Source: Lojkania enalia (lineage: Eukaryota; Ascomycota; Dothideomycetes; Pleosporales). Taken from it: 64,000 nt of DNA. The stretch is taken from NCBI GenBank assembly GCA_010094045.1, contig ML986626.1, positions 124,001 through 188,000 on the forward strand, in the 5' to 3' direction. Positions 12,954 through 23,494 of this stretch are shown here, one piece after another (within the stretch, counting starts at the first letter, position 1; each line of letters starts with the position of its first letter). The position numbers and the translations under genes are program-made. The notes under the pieces were generated by a model. It searched no databases. It saw only the letters and a program-made list of their open reading frames with translations, and was not told the origin of the DNA.

Positions 12954-13562
12954 CCGATTTCACTCCTAAATTATTATTCATCGACCATAATTGGCAATGC
13001 ATGCGATCGGCGGGGAATGATTATAGGTTTTGGTTTTCTCTCATGGCTATAATTGCGGATGGGAGGGTATGGATAATATAATGGATACGGACACGCATAC
13101 GGATACGCATGCGGCACATCTGGTTGGGAAATGGTCTAATACACCGGGAGAAAAATGTGCAAATTCATGGCGTGCATAGCGTGCCAGGCTCTGGCCGGAA
13201 CAATAAAATCAGATTCTTTATATTTCTGGTTTGGCAGCCCAGTATCATCTAATAATCCAAAAGGCTTCTTCAAAGAACACCCCTCTTGTATGTACCATGA
13301 TTGGCCATGTGAGACTATCTTAATAAGCGATAATCAATCATTAAAATCCTTCGTAGTTCTATTTTACGCATACTTAGTTATTAACTTGACAGGTACCGGG
13401 GTAATGACGGAGCCTTGGGTGGCCAATGCGTAGCTTAGGCACGACAACCGGTCGGAACGGCTCAATCGACGTCACCGACTGGACCTCTACCTTTCAAACC
13501 ACCATCGCTACCGAACAGCTACAATCGCAGCACAGACACATACATACAGCGATAATAGCACC

Positions 13563-14175
13563 ATGTTCAAACGACTATTCAAGGAGGTGTGTCTTCGGTA
13601 AATTGAGCTTTTAATTGTGCGGACTGACAATATGCTACAGCACGGCGCCAAAGACGTCGTTACTCTCTTCCACAAGCCATCCAGCACCGCGTCAACTCGG
13701 GTACTTACCCTCCTCAAGCAACAAAACGCACAAACGGTAGCGCATGCGACAGAAGACCAGGCTAGCTCGCACGCCTCGCAGAACAAGCTTGAGAGAGCCG
13801 AATTCGACCTCGACGTGACGGAAGCGGCCCCAACCAGCGATCAGCTCAAAAACATTCTCGAGTATCTTGGAGGGCCTAGTGCAGTGGGCAAGATCATTAG
13901 CGGAGCAAGAGATGAGTCCGATGCGCTAAGGAAGCTTAAGGAGAATGCCGACGTGTTCCAGCGTCCTGTGGTAGGCCTAACGGCGAATTATGCAATCATT
14001 TTCACTAATGGACGTCAAACAGGTCGTTGATTGGCATCAAGGCAAAGCAGGTGAGTTATTACTCCTATTTTCTATAGGGAGATCCTTGTGTTTGACCGAT
14101 CTAGTTGTCGGGGAAAATGAGTCGGAGATCCTATCGCTTTTGCGCTCCATCCCAAAAGAGAGTGACAGTGTCTAA
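13563..14175 (+). CDS. FMP46-like mitochondrial redox protein (DUF1687, thioredoxin-like fold)
   Basis: Predicted 150-residue protein from four exons: 13563-13586, 13641-13970, 14023-14050 and 14105-14175. The first exon encodes only MFKRLFKE. Exon 2 gives DVVTLFHKPSSTASTRVLTL, then EDQASSH, FDLDVTEAAPTSDQLKNILE and YLGGPSAVGKIISGA; splicing restores FQRPVVVDWHQGKA followed by VVGENESEILSLL, which is the conserved end of the family (usually VDWxxGKAVVGDNESEIL). An alternative acceptor at 14077 would insert seven residues before VVG, so the acceptor at 14104 is preferred. Yeast Fmp46 is a mitochondrial protein of putative redox function; no CxxC motif is seen here, so the reaction is unknown. 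The gene follows eS30 on the same strand with its own promoter. Confidence 0.8.
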
Positions 14176-15001
14176 ATATTGCACCCTAACTTGTAATCCG
14201 TGTACATCAGTTGATTAATGTATTGCATTTTCGGAAAATATGATGACTAGCGGTCTGTCTCGGTACTGCTGGCCGCTCATCGCATTGCAGCGTGAGACAA
14301 TGAGGGGCACTTAAGAGACGGATAGCTGCTGCAATTACGCCAGTAAGATATAGGTATTCTGAAACAAAAGCTTCCCTCCGCTAGGTCCCCGTGGGGTACG
14401 TGCATGATGTATTTGCCCGTGTAAGCTTATTTCAACGACTCTCTCATCTCTCTGTCCGACTTCATTCCTTTCTATTCCGACCGCGTGGTAACGTTGGCCG
14501 CTCTTTCCTTGTCGGGCAGCTCACAGCCTCGAGCATCTTGATATGCCTTAAGTGATTCTATTACGCACGTTGGCGTGCGCAGGAGGTGGCCAGTGAAAGA
14601 GCAGCAGCTTGGGAAGGGGGTTAGGCGCAGAGTCACTCTCACCGCGACTGCCACTTTCACAGCCGCGCTGTTGCCGCGGCCACACTGGCTCTTTTCATGT
14701 CCAACCCGCACCAAATAAATGGCTCGAGGCCTCTTTCTCTCTCTATCTCTATCTCTCACACACACTCTCTCGCACCTTCTCTCCCACAGCAACTTCTTCA
14801 CTGCGTCTTCCCATCCACCACTTCCTTTCGACTTCCTTTGCAACTTCCTTCGGCGTTGCGGCGTCAGTCAGGCTTCTAGTCTTCTTTTGCAGCCCGTCGC
14901 TGTTGGCCTCGCGCCTACCGTTCCCGGCTACGCCGGGTTGTTGTTAATATCACTCACTCCTATCCTGCCTTGCGCCCGTGACGGTCAACGCAATTGTCGC
15001 C
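14176..15001. promoter_or_regulatory. Promoter and CT-rich leader of the RRM protein gene
   Basis: The 3' region of the FMP46-like gene passes into a promoter. A TATA-like CAAATAAATG at about 14710-14719 is followed by a strong pyrimidine tract (14731-14789, repeats of TCTCTC) typical of transcription start regions of highly expressed fungal genes. ATG at 15002 has a good context (GTCGCCATGG). Confidence 0.5.
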
Positions 15002-18000
15002 ATGGCCGATACGAAGCCTTCCGCGGCGGCTGCGGCTGAGCCTGAGCACCCGGTTGCCGCAAACCCAACAGGTGAAGATCTCCCAGTGTATTTTCTAGCC
15101 AAGTCTCACCTGACGGTAGCCACCAATCCGCAGCTCTCGATACCAACACCAATTTCAGCGGCAGATAGGCGGGCCTTGTTCTCTACTGACTTCGGCCGCA
15201 AGGAGAAGCGCAAGCTGATGCCGCCCTATCCGCCCGTCATCGTCCGCAGTGACAAAATCCGCGGTGTGGTCGATTACGCGCTCTACTGGCTCAACGAGCG
15301 TCCCGAGGTCTACCTATGCGTCTTCCCCCAGTGTGGATGGATCATCGATGATCTCTGGGACGACTACGACATTCACCTAAACTCACCCAGCTTCCTGCGC
15401 GACGCGCTCACTTTCATTACCCGTGACAACGTTCATCGTGCAAAGAGGTTTGCCTATGAGTGGTCAGAGAAGTATCCTGGGCGCGTCGAACTGCTTGGCG
15501 GTGATACCCCATCACTGTACGATTGGAACGATCCCCTTGCCATTGTAGATAAGGTCTTTGTCAATGGGGAGACTGATATGTGGCCCCGCACGTTTCTCTG
15601 GCACGCTGGAAACATGATGCGCATGGGCATGCACATTGTTGAACGGCAGCAGCGTGAGGTGTCGGTGGGAGTAGCTAACGCCCAGGGAACGAGCTTGACT
15701 GGAGTAGCTAGTGCTCAGGGAGTGAGCGATTCCCATGGAATGGATGAGACAACGAGCAATGATGATGGAAAATCTAGTCTCAAAGACAAGCCTGCAGTCG
15801 AGCAAGAGAAGTCTATAGCCGCCGATGAGAACCAGGCTGTCCCCGGGCGCGACAACTCTGAGGCCGGTCTTAGCTGCGAAACCGGTAAGGAGATCCAAAA
15901 GGCCTCTCGAAAACGACCAATGAAGCTAATAAACTATCCAGCCATCCCGCTACCTGACGAACCTGTCCCTAGCATGTCAGTGGATACTCAGTCATCATCT
16001 ATTCAAGCCACCCCTGCGCAGCTGCACGGACACAGTCACGCTCAACCGCAACTCCCTCGACCTGAACTCCCGAATCATAAACAAATTGCTCCCCAATCAG
16101 GACCTCCATCCACGATGGCTTCTCCATTCATGCATCCTCAAAATATCCGCAATACCAAGAGTAGGCAGGGTCGATCTATCTCCGGATCGTACAATCAATC
16201 CATGTCGATGCCCCCGCAGAGTTTCACACAGAGTTTCCCAACAGGCGGGTGGGGAGAGAATGTACCGTCCAGTCAGCGGCCGCAACAGCCATCTAGCAAC
16301 CTGCCAACCTTGCAGTCTCCTGTAGTTCAACCAGCATTCATGGCTCAACAGGCTATGTTTCAACATATGAATTCGATGGGGCCTTTCCAACCTGGCCAAC
16401 CTATTATGCTTCCCCCCATGGCGGGTAACGGTCCTATGCCTAGCAATCCTCTATCGCATGTACCAATGCTCTCATCTAGTAGTCATTCACTAGGACAGGG
16501 AGGACCACCTCATAACACAACCATGATGGACCAAGCCCAGCAAAATCATCCTCCTAGCCCTTATACACCCCGTAGCATATCAATTGGAGATGTGGCCAAC
16601 GATGCATACATGAATTGCCAACAGCGCATCGATCAGACCTCGTATCCCAGCCGTCGCGGGGGTCGAGGCGAGAAGCAGCCGAGCCTATTCAACCCATACG
16701 GCCAAGACCGGCCTGACTTCGTCAACATTCCTCCACAGCCCTTGGGTAGGAAGCCTGTACCAAATACCCTCCTTAGCGTCGGGCCTCGAAACCGGAGGTT
16801 TTCTGTCGGGCCGCGGGGTCAAGGCGCCTATGGCCATTACAACCAGGACCATGGTGCTATACATTCTGGACCACCTACGACCAGTCTTTCTTATCCGCAA
16901 CAACATACCCAACTTGTTCCCGATCCTTCTGTAACAGGAGATCAAGTATTCGGTTGTGATGAGACCTGGATTGGCCCACAGAACAACACAGTTACCTCCC
17001 TCTGGCTTGCGCAACTTCCCCCTGATGTCACAGATCATGATCTCCGGGAGATGTTTGGAAGCACTCTTGGACTGCATCTTACCAATGTTAGGACCCAGTT
17101 TGACCGACGTGGAGAGGTGATAGCCTACGTTAGCTTTGCTACTTCTGCCGAAGCTCGCCAAGGCTTGCAGCTCCATAACTACATGATGCGAGGAAAAGCC
17201 GTCACAGTCAAAGTTCCAAAAACGTGTTACTCAAAAGAAGATCCTGCTTATCGACGACAACATCCAAACCAGCCTGGATTCCTTCCGCGTGGGAATGGCC
17301 GGGCCTCGCAAGGGGCTCGCCGGATGTCATATGGCCAAGCGAACGTGAAAGCAGGTGACGAGCCTTCAAGTCTGCCCCAGCCTTCGTATTCTCCCCAAGA
17401 CGTCAGGAGCGGTTTGCAGGGCCATCCGATCCAGGATACTATGACTGGGAAAGGCAGTCCTGAAATTCCCAAACGCAAGAAAAACAAGTCACCAAAAAAG
17501 ACGAAGTCTGAACGTAAAGATGAAGAATCGATCGGACTGGCGCAAATAGGCGAGAAAGAACAGGTTCTACCGAGTATAGAAAACATTTCTCCGGAAGCTC
17601 GACTAACTCCTGAAATCAATGACCGCGAAATCGCAGCAATTGCTAAGCAGCGGGAATCTCATCCAGGTCCTGCTATCCATGTGCTGAACCAGCACGATAC
17701 AAAGGCACCCGTTGGTGATTTGACCTGGCCAAAGCCTGAAGACACTTTGAACGAGCCGTTTCAAGAGTCTACGGAGCTATCGCGTGGACCACCCGAGCTT
17801 GAATCGTCTGTGATGCATGTCAAAGATACTCAGCACGATGTGGCAAAGGAGTTACCTTCGACAGATAAACCCAAGAGCGCCCTAAGTTCCGCGGAATCAC
17901 TAAATCCTACGATCGACAAGGAAGTTTGTGAAGAGCAGCACTCTGACGATGAACAGAAGCACGATCTAAGCTTTCACTCGGCCATTGAGTCGCAGTCTGA

Positions 18001-19522
18001 GGCTGTACAGCCGGAAATTTTCGAGGCCACCTCCCCTGCTGTTCAGCAGCCTTCGTCTATATATGTTGAGCCACCATCTGCCTCCAGGCCGGCCAATACA
18101 TATCAACAACATGAGACGGTGGAAGAAGTTTTCGAATCGAAAGTTGGACAAGCCGAAGGGCCGGTAATTAGCTCAGTCACTCGTTCGCAACAAGCTTCAG
18201 GGATCCTTACTATTCAAGAGACCAAGGTGTCTCCTTCGGCAGAAAAGAAAGCAGGCGTGAAACAAACGGAATCCCTTTTTCCCTTTGCCAAGTCAAAGGC
18301 CCAAGCTCGAAAGGAAAAGAACGCCAAGAAGAAGGAGAAGAAGAAAGCTCAGGCAGAGAAGGCCTCCCCGTTCACCAAACCTGTCGATGGTATCGCAGCC
18401 AAGGACAAGCCTGCCCTGTCGCAGGCAGGCTCTACTACCTCATCAGAGCAAATGAAAGGGCCGACTTTATTGAAAGCATCCGATATTGGCCATAGACGGA
18501 TCCCGAGTATTCATAGTACCGGAGACCCTTTCGATAAGGATAACGTGAGTATAGCTACGGCCACTGCAAGTGCTACCACTGCCGAACAGAATGTGGAATC
18601 AGATCCCAACTCTGGAGGTAAAGCTTCCAGTCCCTCAGATAATGCAAGTATAGGACCTCAGGACTTCAAGGCTCACCCAGGCTCATCCGTTCAGGACGAC
18701 AGACAGGAAGCCCAGGCGCCTCCGGGAGCAGATGCGCTGTCTCTTAAGTCCTCTTCGATCCCAACATCCTCCAACGCATCGGATACCCCCTCTCTCGTTT
18801 CGGCTAGAACCCAACCCTCCGTGAAAGCTTATACTCAAGAACAAATGAAAAAGAAGACTTTGATACGCGAAAAGGTCGCTATACCCTCCCTTACCCTTCT
18901 TACCCGCAAGGCCTCACCATCGGCCAAGCCCCTTAGCGATAATACCTCTCCTGCCGAATCTGCACAGGTAGATATTTCGAACCTATCTGCTAACCCCGTC
19001 ACCTCAGAGCACCTAATACCAGGTATATTGGAAAATCCAAATATGGCTACCGAGATATCTCGAACGGATACTGAAAAAGGTTTGACACTCCAATCGTATG
19101 CAGCGGCCAGGACTAATCGTATGCTTCTAGAGATAGCAGCTACAGATAATGTACAAATGGACTCTGTGTCAACTGCGAGCTCGACCACCCTTCGAGGCGT
19201 TAGCCCACCAATCATTTCACCTTGTTCAACCGCGGTCGACTTTCATACCCCTACCCAGACCCTCACAGCCTTAGTTGCATCGCAATCGCAACCACTAAAG
19301 AAACCCAAAAACAAAAAGAAGAAAAAGAAAAACCAAGACTCTGCCGAAATCACCAGTGCAAGGATCCTGGGTGCTGAAGGAGAGGCTTTTAGCGAACAGA
19401 TAACTCATGTTGATGGATTGATTAACCAGCACGAACCCACTGTATCATACTACGGAAGGAATGACAACCAAACAGTGCCTCTTGAACAGAGCAGCTACAA
19501 AGGCGAAAGCGAGGAATTCTGA
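15002..19522 (+). CDS. Large RRM-domain protein of unknown function
   Basis: Single exon, 1506 residues. The frame extends a little upstream to 14978 (GTG) but the ATG at 15002 has the best context. The N-terminal 210 residues form a compact, probably folded part that I do not recognise; it includes GRKEKRKLMPPYPPVIVRS, DYALYWLNERPEVYLCVFPQ and CGWIIDDLWDDYDIHL. Next comes a long disordered Gln/Pro/Met/Ser-rich part. One RRM lies at about residues 660-740, with RNP2-like SLWLAQLP, RNP1-like VIAYVSFA and the helix DHDLREMFGS. The C-terminal half is disordered and charged, with lysine clusters near residues 1095-1120 and 1435-1442 that may be nuclear signals. RNA binding is inferred from the RRM; role and location are unknown. 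Coding is firm because of its length, RRM and absence of stops. Confidence 0.85.
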   Translation: MADTKPSAAAAAEPEHPVAANPTGEDLPVYFLAKSHLTVATNPQLSIPTPISAADRRALFSTDFGRKEKRKLMPPYPPVIVRSDKIRGVVDYALYWLNERPEVYLCVFPQCGWIIDDLWDDYDIHLNSPSFLRDALTFITRDNVHRAKRFAYEWSEKYPGRVELLGGDTPSLYDWNDPLAIVDKVFVNGETDMWPRTFLWHAGNMMRMGMHIVERQQREVSVGVANAQGTSLTGVASAQGVSDSHGMDETTSNDDGKSSLKDKPAVEQEKSIAADENQAVPGRDNSEAGLSCETGKEIQKASRKRPMKLINYPAIPLPDEPVPSMSVDTQSSSIQATPAQLHGHSHAQPQLPRPELPNHKQIAPQSGPPSTMASPFMHPQNIRNTKSRQGRSISGSYNQSMSMPPQSFTQSFPTGGWGENVPSSQRPQQPSSNLPTLQSPVVQPAFMAQQAMFQHMNSMGPFQPGQPIMLPPMAGNGPMPSNPLSHVPMLSSSSHSLGQGGPPHNTTMMDQAQQNHPPSPYTPRSISIGDVANDAYMNCQQRIDQTSYPSRRGGRGEKQPSLFNPYGQDRPDFVNIPPQPLGRKPVPNTLLSVGPRNRRFSVGPRGQGAYGHYNQDHGAIHSGPPTTSLSYPQQHTQLVPDPSVTGDQVFGCDETWIGPQNNTVTSLWLAQLPPDVTDHDLREMFGSTLGLHLTNVRTQFDRRGEVIAYVSFATSAEARQGLQLHNYMMRGKAVTVKVPKTCYSKEDPAYRRQHPNQPGFLPRGNGRASQGARRMSYGQANVKAGDEPSSLPQPSYSPQDVRSGLQGHPIQDTMTGKGSPEIPKRKKNKSPKKTKSERKDEESIGLAQIGEKEQVLPSIENISPEARLTPEINDREIAAIAKQRESHPGPAIHVLNQHDTKAPVGDLTWPKPEDTLNEPFQESTELSRGPPELESSVMHVKDTQHDVAKELPSTDKPKSALSSAESLNPTIDKEVCEEQHSDDEQKHDLSFHSAIESQSEAVQPEIFEATSPAVQQPSSIYVEPPSASRPANTYQQHETVEEVFESKVGQAEGPVISSVTRSQQASGILTIQETKVSPSAEKKAGVKQTESLFPFAKSKAQARKEKNAKKKEKKKAQAEKASPFTKPVDGIAAKDKPALSQAGSTTSSEQMKGPTLLKASDIGHRRIPSIHSTGDPFDKDNVSIATATASATTAEQNVESDPNSGGKASSPSDNASIGPQDFKAHPGSSVQDDRQEAQAPPGADALSLKSSSIPTSSNASDTPSLVSARTQPSVKAYTQEQMKKKTLIREKVAIPSLTLLTRKASPSAKPLSDNTSPAESAQVDISNLSANPVTSEHLIPGILENPNMATEISRTDTEKGLTLQSYAAARTNRMLLEIAATDNVQMDSVSTASSTTLRGVSPPIISPCSTAVDFHTPTQTLTALVASQSQPLKKPKNKKKKKKNQDSAEITSARILGAEGEAFSEQITHVDGLINQHEPTVSYYGRNDNQTVPLEQSSYKGESEEF

Positions 19523-20167
19523 GCCTCGTGCGAAGAAGATGGATTTCGCCGAGGTTGATCAGATTATAGTTTTCATGGGCTATTTGTTGGTTTTCGTGCT
19601 ATTTGGCGTTTCAGTATGTTTTCTGCGGTTTTCGAATGTGATGAATTCGGAGTCGGCGCTGGATTTTAATGGAAAGGGGAGGCAAAGACTGGAACTTTTT
19701 TTTTTTTTTTTTCCCCTCTTTTTCTCCCTTGATGGAGATGGACTGGCGTTCTAATGGATGGTGATGATGATACCCCCTTCCCCTTAGCTCAACGGTTTTA
19801 CTGGATCATGGATGTACATGTTTTGTTGGTGTGGTTCAAGTGTAGGGTAGTCGAAGAGATGATCTTTGCCTCTTTCCCCTTCATCTCATCCTTCATTACA
19901 AGTATGTGATCTATAAAAGGCTAGTTGAATATAGTGAGGTTGATTGTTTGATCCGTGACCTCCTCGACACAGTAATAACTGCAACGATGGCAGAACTAGT
20001 CGGGGTACGAGGAAACGAAGATGAATTTTAAAGACAATAGATTAAAGGATTATTCCATTAGTGCGCTAACATATATGCACATTAGGGAATAATCAATATT
20101 TAAAGCCGCGCCGAACACCTTCCAATCCGTGCGCAGACCCATCAATCATAACCATAACCGCATATCG
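19523..20167. other. Convergent 3' region between RRM gene and Rab escort gene
   Basis: Holds the 3' ends of two convergent genes and a T18 run at about 19699-19716. Nothing else is recognised. Confidence 0.5.
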
Positions 20168-22026
20168 TCATTCATCGTCATCTAGATTAGCCTCTCTGTC
20201 CTCGAATGTTAGGAACTCCCCGCCGTTATCACCAACGATCTTCTGCCATACTTCCTTGACCTGATCAAGGATCGAGTCATCAACTGTAAGATCCAGAGAT
20301 GAGGGCGAGAATCCTAAAAGCCTTTCGTCGGCACCCTCCGGTAAGGCGTTAGATGAGCCGGGTCGTTGCCCGTACTGCATTGACCATAGAATGGCTGGTA
20401 AGGGTGTGACGTCGATCGATGACAATAGGGCTTGTACAGCTTTGTTGAGGAGCTGGAAGCCAGTTTCTCCGCTAAGCGAGGTAGATGCATATAAGATACC
20501 TATCCAAACAATTAGCCGTTTGCATCCAAGCAAATGCTTAAGGAACCGAGTTGGATCGGAGTGAGCCATATCAGGTTGTCAGAGGATAATTATCGTCAAT
20601 GTTGTTCAGACAATGTAGATAAGTATTCGTATGGGGATCATCATAATGGCGTACGGAAGTCAGAAAGGAGGATTGCTGGACTCACTTTGCCCTCTGGGAC
20701 ATTCGCCGGTGTCGCTAGCGTGGACGAGGATATAAACGGGTGGTGACTCGCTGCCTTGCGCACGACTTCCATCTAACGATAGACTTCCTGAAGGGAAGAT
20801 GACGACTGCACAGGCCGGCGGTGGTGCTCCCTCTGCTATTGGAGAAAAGAGATGTGCAAGAGTCGATGACACAATAGTGATGGATCTGCAGTACAAAGGT
20901 TCAGGTGTGTCATGTGCCGTATCGTCTCCGATAAGCCACTGGGTAGTAACAGTCTCACTGTCTTCCAGGCAAAGTTTGATACCACTTGTCCCAACTTGAG
21001 CAACCTCGGGGCGCTCGATTGTGGAGGCACCTTTTCCAAGGACATAGACTCCGCCACCGACAGCGCAGGCACGACAAGCGACCTGAGCAATTTCGGACAT
21101 GCCACCAAACCTAGTGATGACCGAGCCAAATCCCGCACCGATAGATCCAATCGATCGCAAGTGCCTTGCTATACGAGGCAGGGCATACTCAGTAGTAGTT
21201 TGTTCAGGAGGCGCCGGCGACAGTGTCAATGCAAGCAGCGGAGCATGTAGCGAAACAGGGACCTTGAATTGCTCCGACAAGAACGAAGGGAATGATCGAG
21301 CCTTGTAGTCTTCCCAGAGTTCCCCCTGCTCCTCATACTCGCCAATGAACCGGAGAAACTTCATCAGCGCTCGTTTTGCCTTGAAGTCCAGCCCTTGGTC
21401 CTGGAATACATCCTCCCTTCCATTGGGTACTTTGAGTAAAGTTCCCTGCAGTGTGGCAGAGGAATCAGAGGAAGAAACGCCTCCATTATCCAAGCCGGTT
21501 GATCCCGCGGAGTATACCCACCAGCTTCCGACAGCGACGAAGTCAAGCTGCCTGTAGACCTTCGACGAGATAAGGGACTGGAGAAGAGCCGAGCGCGTGT
21601 AGATGAGCTGTGGGCTCAGGGCTAGAGTGTACGATCTCGAGGCCGACAAGGAAACCTGGGAGGTTTCCGACTCGGACAGATCCGGTTTGGAGATAGAGAC
21701 TGTGGTAAAGGCAGCAACCGAGTCTTTGGTATGTCAGACACTCGCATATTTAGAACGGTAGCTCAAACATACCTTCATTTACCTTTTTTGCCCACTCCTC
21801 AGCTTCCTGTAAGCTAAAAGCAGCCTCGGCGCCTCCATAGTAGGCGTTCTCATCAATGTGGAGGATTTTCTTCCCCGAACGAGACAGAGCTCTTCACAAG
21901 CTGCGTCAGTCAGACATGCGTATAGGATCGTCGCAGTATTGGAATGACATACAAAGCCAGGAGAGACTGCTTAAGACCAGTGCCTATAACAAGGACGTCC
22001 CATTCTGTGTTGTCCAAAGTGTCCAT
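20168..22026 (-). CDS. Rab escort protein (geranylgeranyltransferase component A), Mrs6/REP-like
   Basis: Accessory protein that presents newly made Rab GTPases to Rab geranylgeranyltransferase and delivers them to membranes. Four exons on minus: 22026-21953, 21891-21773, 21723-20686, 20499-20168, giving 520 residues with all phases consistent. The N-terminus reads WDVLVIGTGLKQSLLALALS then RSGKKILHIDENAYYGG, the GDI/REP nucleotide-fold signature (GTGL, HxDxNxYYGG). Later parts include RALMKFLRFIGEYEEQ, LPRIARHLRSIGSIGAGF and GGMSEIAQVACRACAVGGGV with YVLGKG, matching the conserved SCR regions of the REP/GDI superfamily. The insert-rich region, the length (GDI proteins are about 450) and the acidic tail ending DREANLDDDE favour REP over RabGDI. 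Introns are 61, 49 and 186 nt; the last is longer than usual. Confidence 0.85.
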
Positions 22027-22848
22027 GGTGGTTGACAGAGAAAGACCAGGGTTCACCGGAAGAACTTTAGACCTTTTAAGTCCACCTAGAGCTTAGTGGA
22101 ATATTACTAATCAAACACGCAAATCTTCAATTGCAGGCGAGGCCATGTTCTCCTCAACGCGCCGCTGAGGACAAGGCTTGATCATTGGTCTCGTCCGCAA
22201 GGCACCCGATCTTCACTGATCTGGACGATGCGCGTGAGATGGACTTCGCCCAGTATCTACTGCTAAGGATTTTACATGAATTAGCGGCTCGAAGGTGTCG
22301 ATACATATGGTCTACCATAGACCCTATTCGCGACCGTAGCGAGGACTTGACTTTCTTTCGTACTTAAGATGAATAACATATCTTTGATAGAAGTAGGAAG
22401 GTGCAGCCAGCAGGAGGTACTACAAGAGCTACAGTGTTCACTGACGCGGACCGATTCGCCGCAGGTATCTGATTGATCATTAGAATATAATCTCTAGATA
22501 GTTATTCGCGAAGTTTTCCGAAGTTTAGGCAGTGCATTATTGGTCGTCATGGGGAATGGCGAATCAATGATTGATATATAACCAAGCATATTAGATGCCT
22601 GCGAGTAATGATTAAGGTGCCTAAGGCACTTTAAATCATGTATGCCGTTTGGACGGTTGAAATGACTTGTGTGCCTCGTGACAGATGCATCGGCAAGAGG
22701 TATTCGTAATCCGACTACGGTATCGCATAATCATCTCTTACTACATCCCGGATGTCCACAATCGGTATCGCAGCTCATCCACATGATACCCTTTTAGAAA
22801 TCTCTATATAAAATAATTAAAAATAATTCTGTCATCATGCAAGTAAAG
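22027..22848. other. Spacer between Rab escort gene and tRNA-Asp
   Basis: Contains the Rab escort promoter at its left end. A 60-codon plus-strand ORF at 22185-22367 has no recognisable feature. The right part becomes AT-rich, with a TATATAAAATAATTAAAA stretch about 35 bp upstream of the tRNA that could help Pol III start. Confidence 0.45.
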
Positions 22849-22863
22849 TCTTCCTTGGTCTAG

Positions 22864-22916
22864 GTCAGTTATAACACTTACCAGCTCACACCAAGCACTG
22901 CTAACTTTCAATGCAG
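22864..22916 (+). other. Intron-like insert in the tRNA D-loop
   Basis: 53 nt with donor-like GTCAGT, branch-like GCTAAC (22900-22905) and acceptor-like GCAG. The boundaries could be shifted by two bases because AG occurs at both edges. Excision gives a normal D-arm. The position is not the one cut by the tRNA splicing endonuclease in eukaryotes. Confidence 0.7.
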
Positions 22917-22972
22917 TGGTCATGATTTCCGCTTGTCAAGATTCCCTCGAACCTACAAGCGCGGGAGACCGG

Positions 22973-22983
22973 GGTTCGATTCC
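22973..22983 (+). promoter_or_regulatory. Pol III B-box of tRNA-Asp
   Basis: GGTTCGATTCC matches the B-box consensus exactly. The A-box (TGGTCTAG...) begins at 22856 and its 3' end is interrupted by the D-loop insert, putting about 117 bp between the box starts. Confidence 0.8.
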
Positions 22984-22994
22984 CCGAGGGAGAG

Positions 22995-23494
22995 AGACAT
23001 TTTTTTTAATTTTTATTTTTGTAGCACTTCTCTGGGAGCTTTAGTGGCTTAGATGCCAATTGGCTATAGGTGTGGAGTGTGACAAGGACGGACAAGCACT
23101 CGCGCTAATATCGAAGAGGCAAGCAAAGTTGTCGACAAGCTATACAGCTTGCCCTAGACGGTAGTGTATTACTTTCCTTTGTTGAGCATGGAGCTAGGCA
23201 TTGGACGAGCAGGCGTAATAAAGCAGAATGTGTATAGTTGGTGCTTCGCAACGGCCCATACCCATAGGGTGCATGGGCCATAATAGAACACACACACACA
23301 CATACGTAAGCGAGGTTGGATGGAGACTAGATCCATTGCCGGAAATCACTCACTTCTCGAACAGACTAGTTTTTCTTGAGGGTCAGTCCGTCGTAGCATA
23401 TAAATGTCTCACTCCGCATAATTTTCGTCACTCATGAGAGATGAAACATTAACACATCGATTTGAAAACAGAAACTTATGCTATCATTCAGGGC
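22995..23494. other. Spacer between tRNA-Asp and HET gene
   Basis: Beyond the Pol III terminator there is a short CACACACACACA repeat near 23290-23300 and the 3' region of the minus-strand HET gene. No gene is seen. Confidence 0.45.
23000..23007 (+). terminator. Pol III T-run terminator
   Basis: Eight T residues start 6 nt after the discriminator base and are followed by further T-rich sequence. This is the expected terminator of the tRNA gene. Confidence 0.75.

Larger units (their letters stand above)
22849..22994 (+). tRNA. tRNA-Asp(GTC) with an anticodon-loop intron and an extra D-loop insert
   Basis: Removing two inserts leaves exactly 72 nt that fold as tRNA-Asp. The acceptor strands TCTTCCT (22849-22855) and AGGGAGA (22987-22993) pair fully with one U-G; G73 at 22994 is the Asp discriminator. 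T-arm CGGGG-TTCGATT-CCCCG is perfect (22970-22986), the anticodon stem TCCGC/GCGGG pairs (one U-G), and the anticodon is GTC at 22935-22937. A 21-nt intron at 22939-22959 lies between positions 37 and 38, the standard eukaryotic site. A second insert of 53 nt, 22864-22916, splits the D-loop between G15 and the GG pair; without it the arm reads GTCT-AGTGGTCA-TGAT. This insert begins GTCAGT, has GCTAAC 12 nt before its end, and ends GCAG, so it looks like a small spliceosomal intron. A T8 Pol III terminator starts at 23000. Whether the gene is active or a disrupted copy cannot be decided from sequence alone. Confidence 0.85.

Noticed and set aside
14071..14077. Alternative acceptor for the last FMP46-like intron
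   Set aside because: Keeps frame but inserts seven residues between GKA and VVGENESEIL, which are adjacent in the family.
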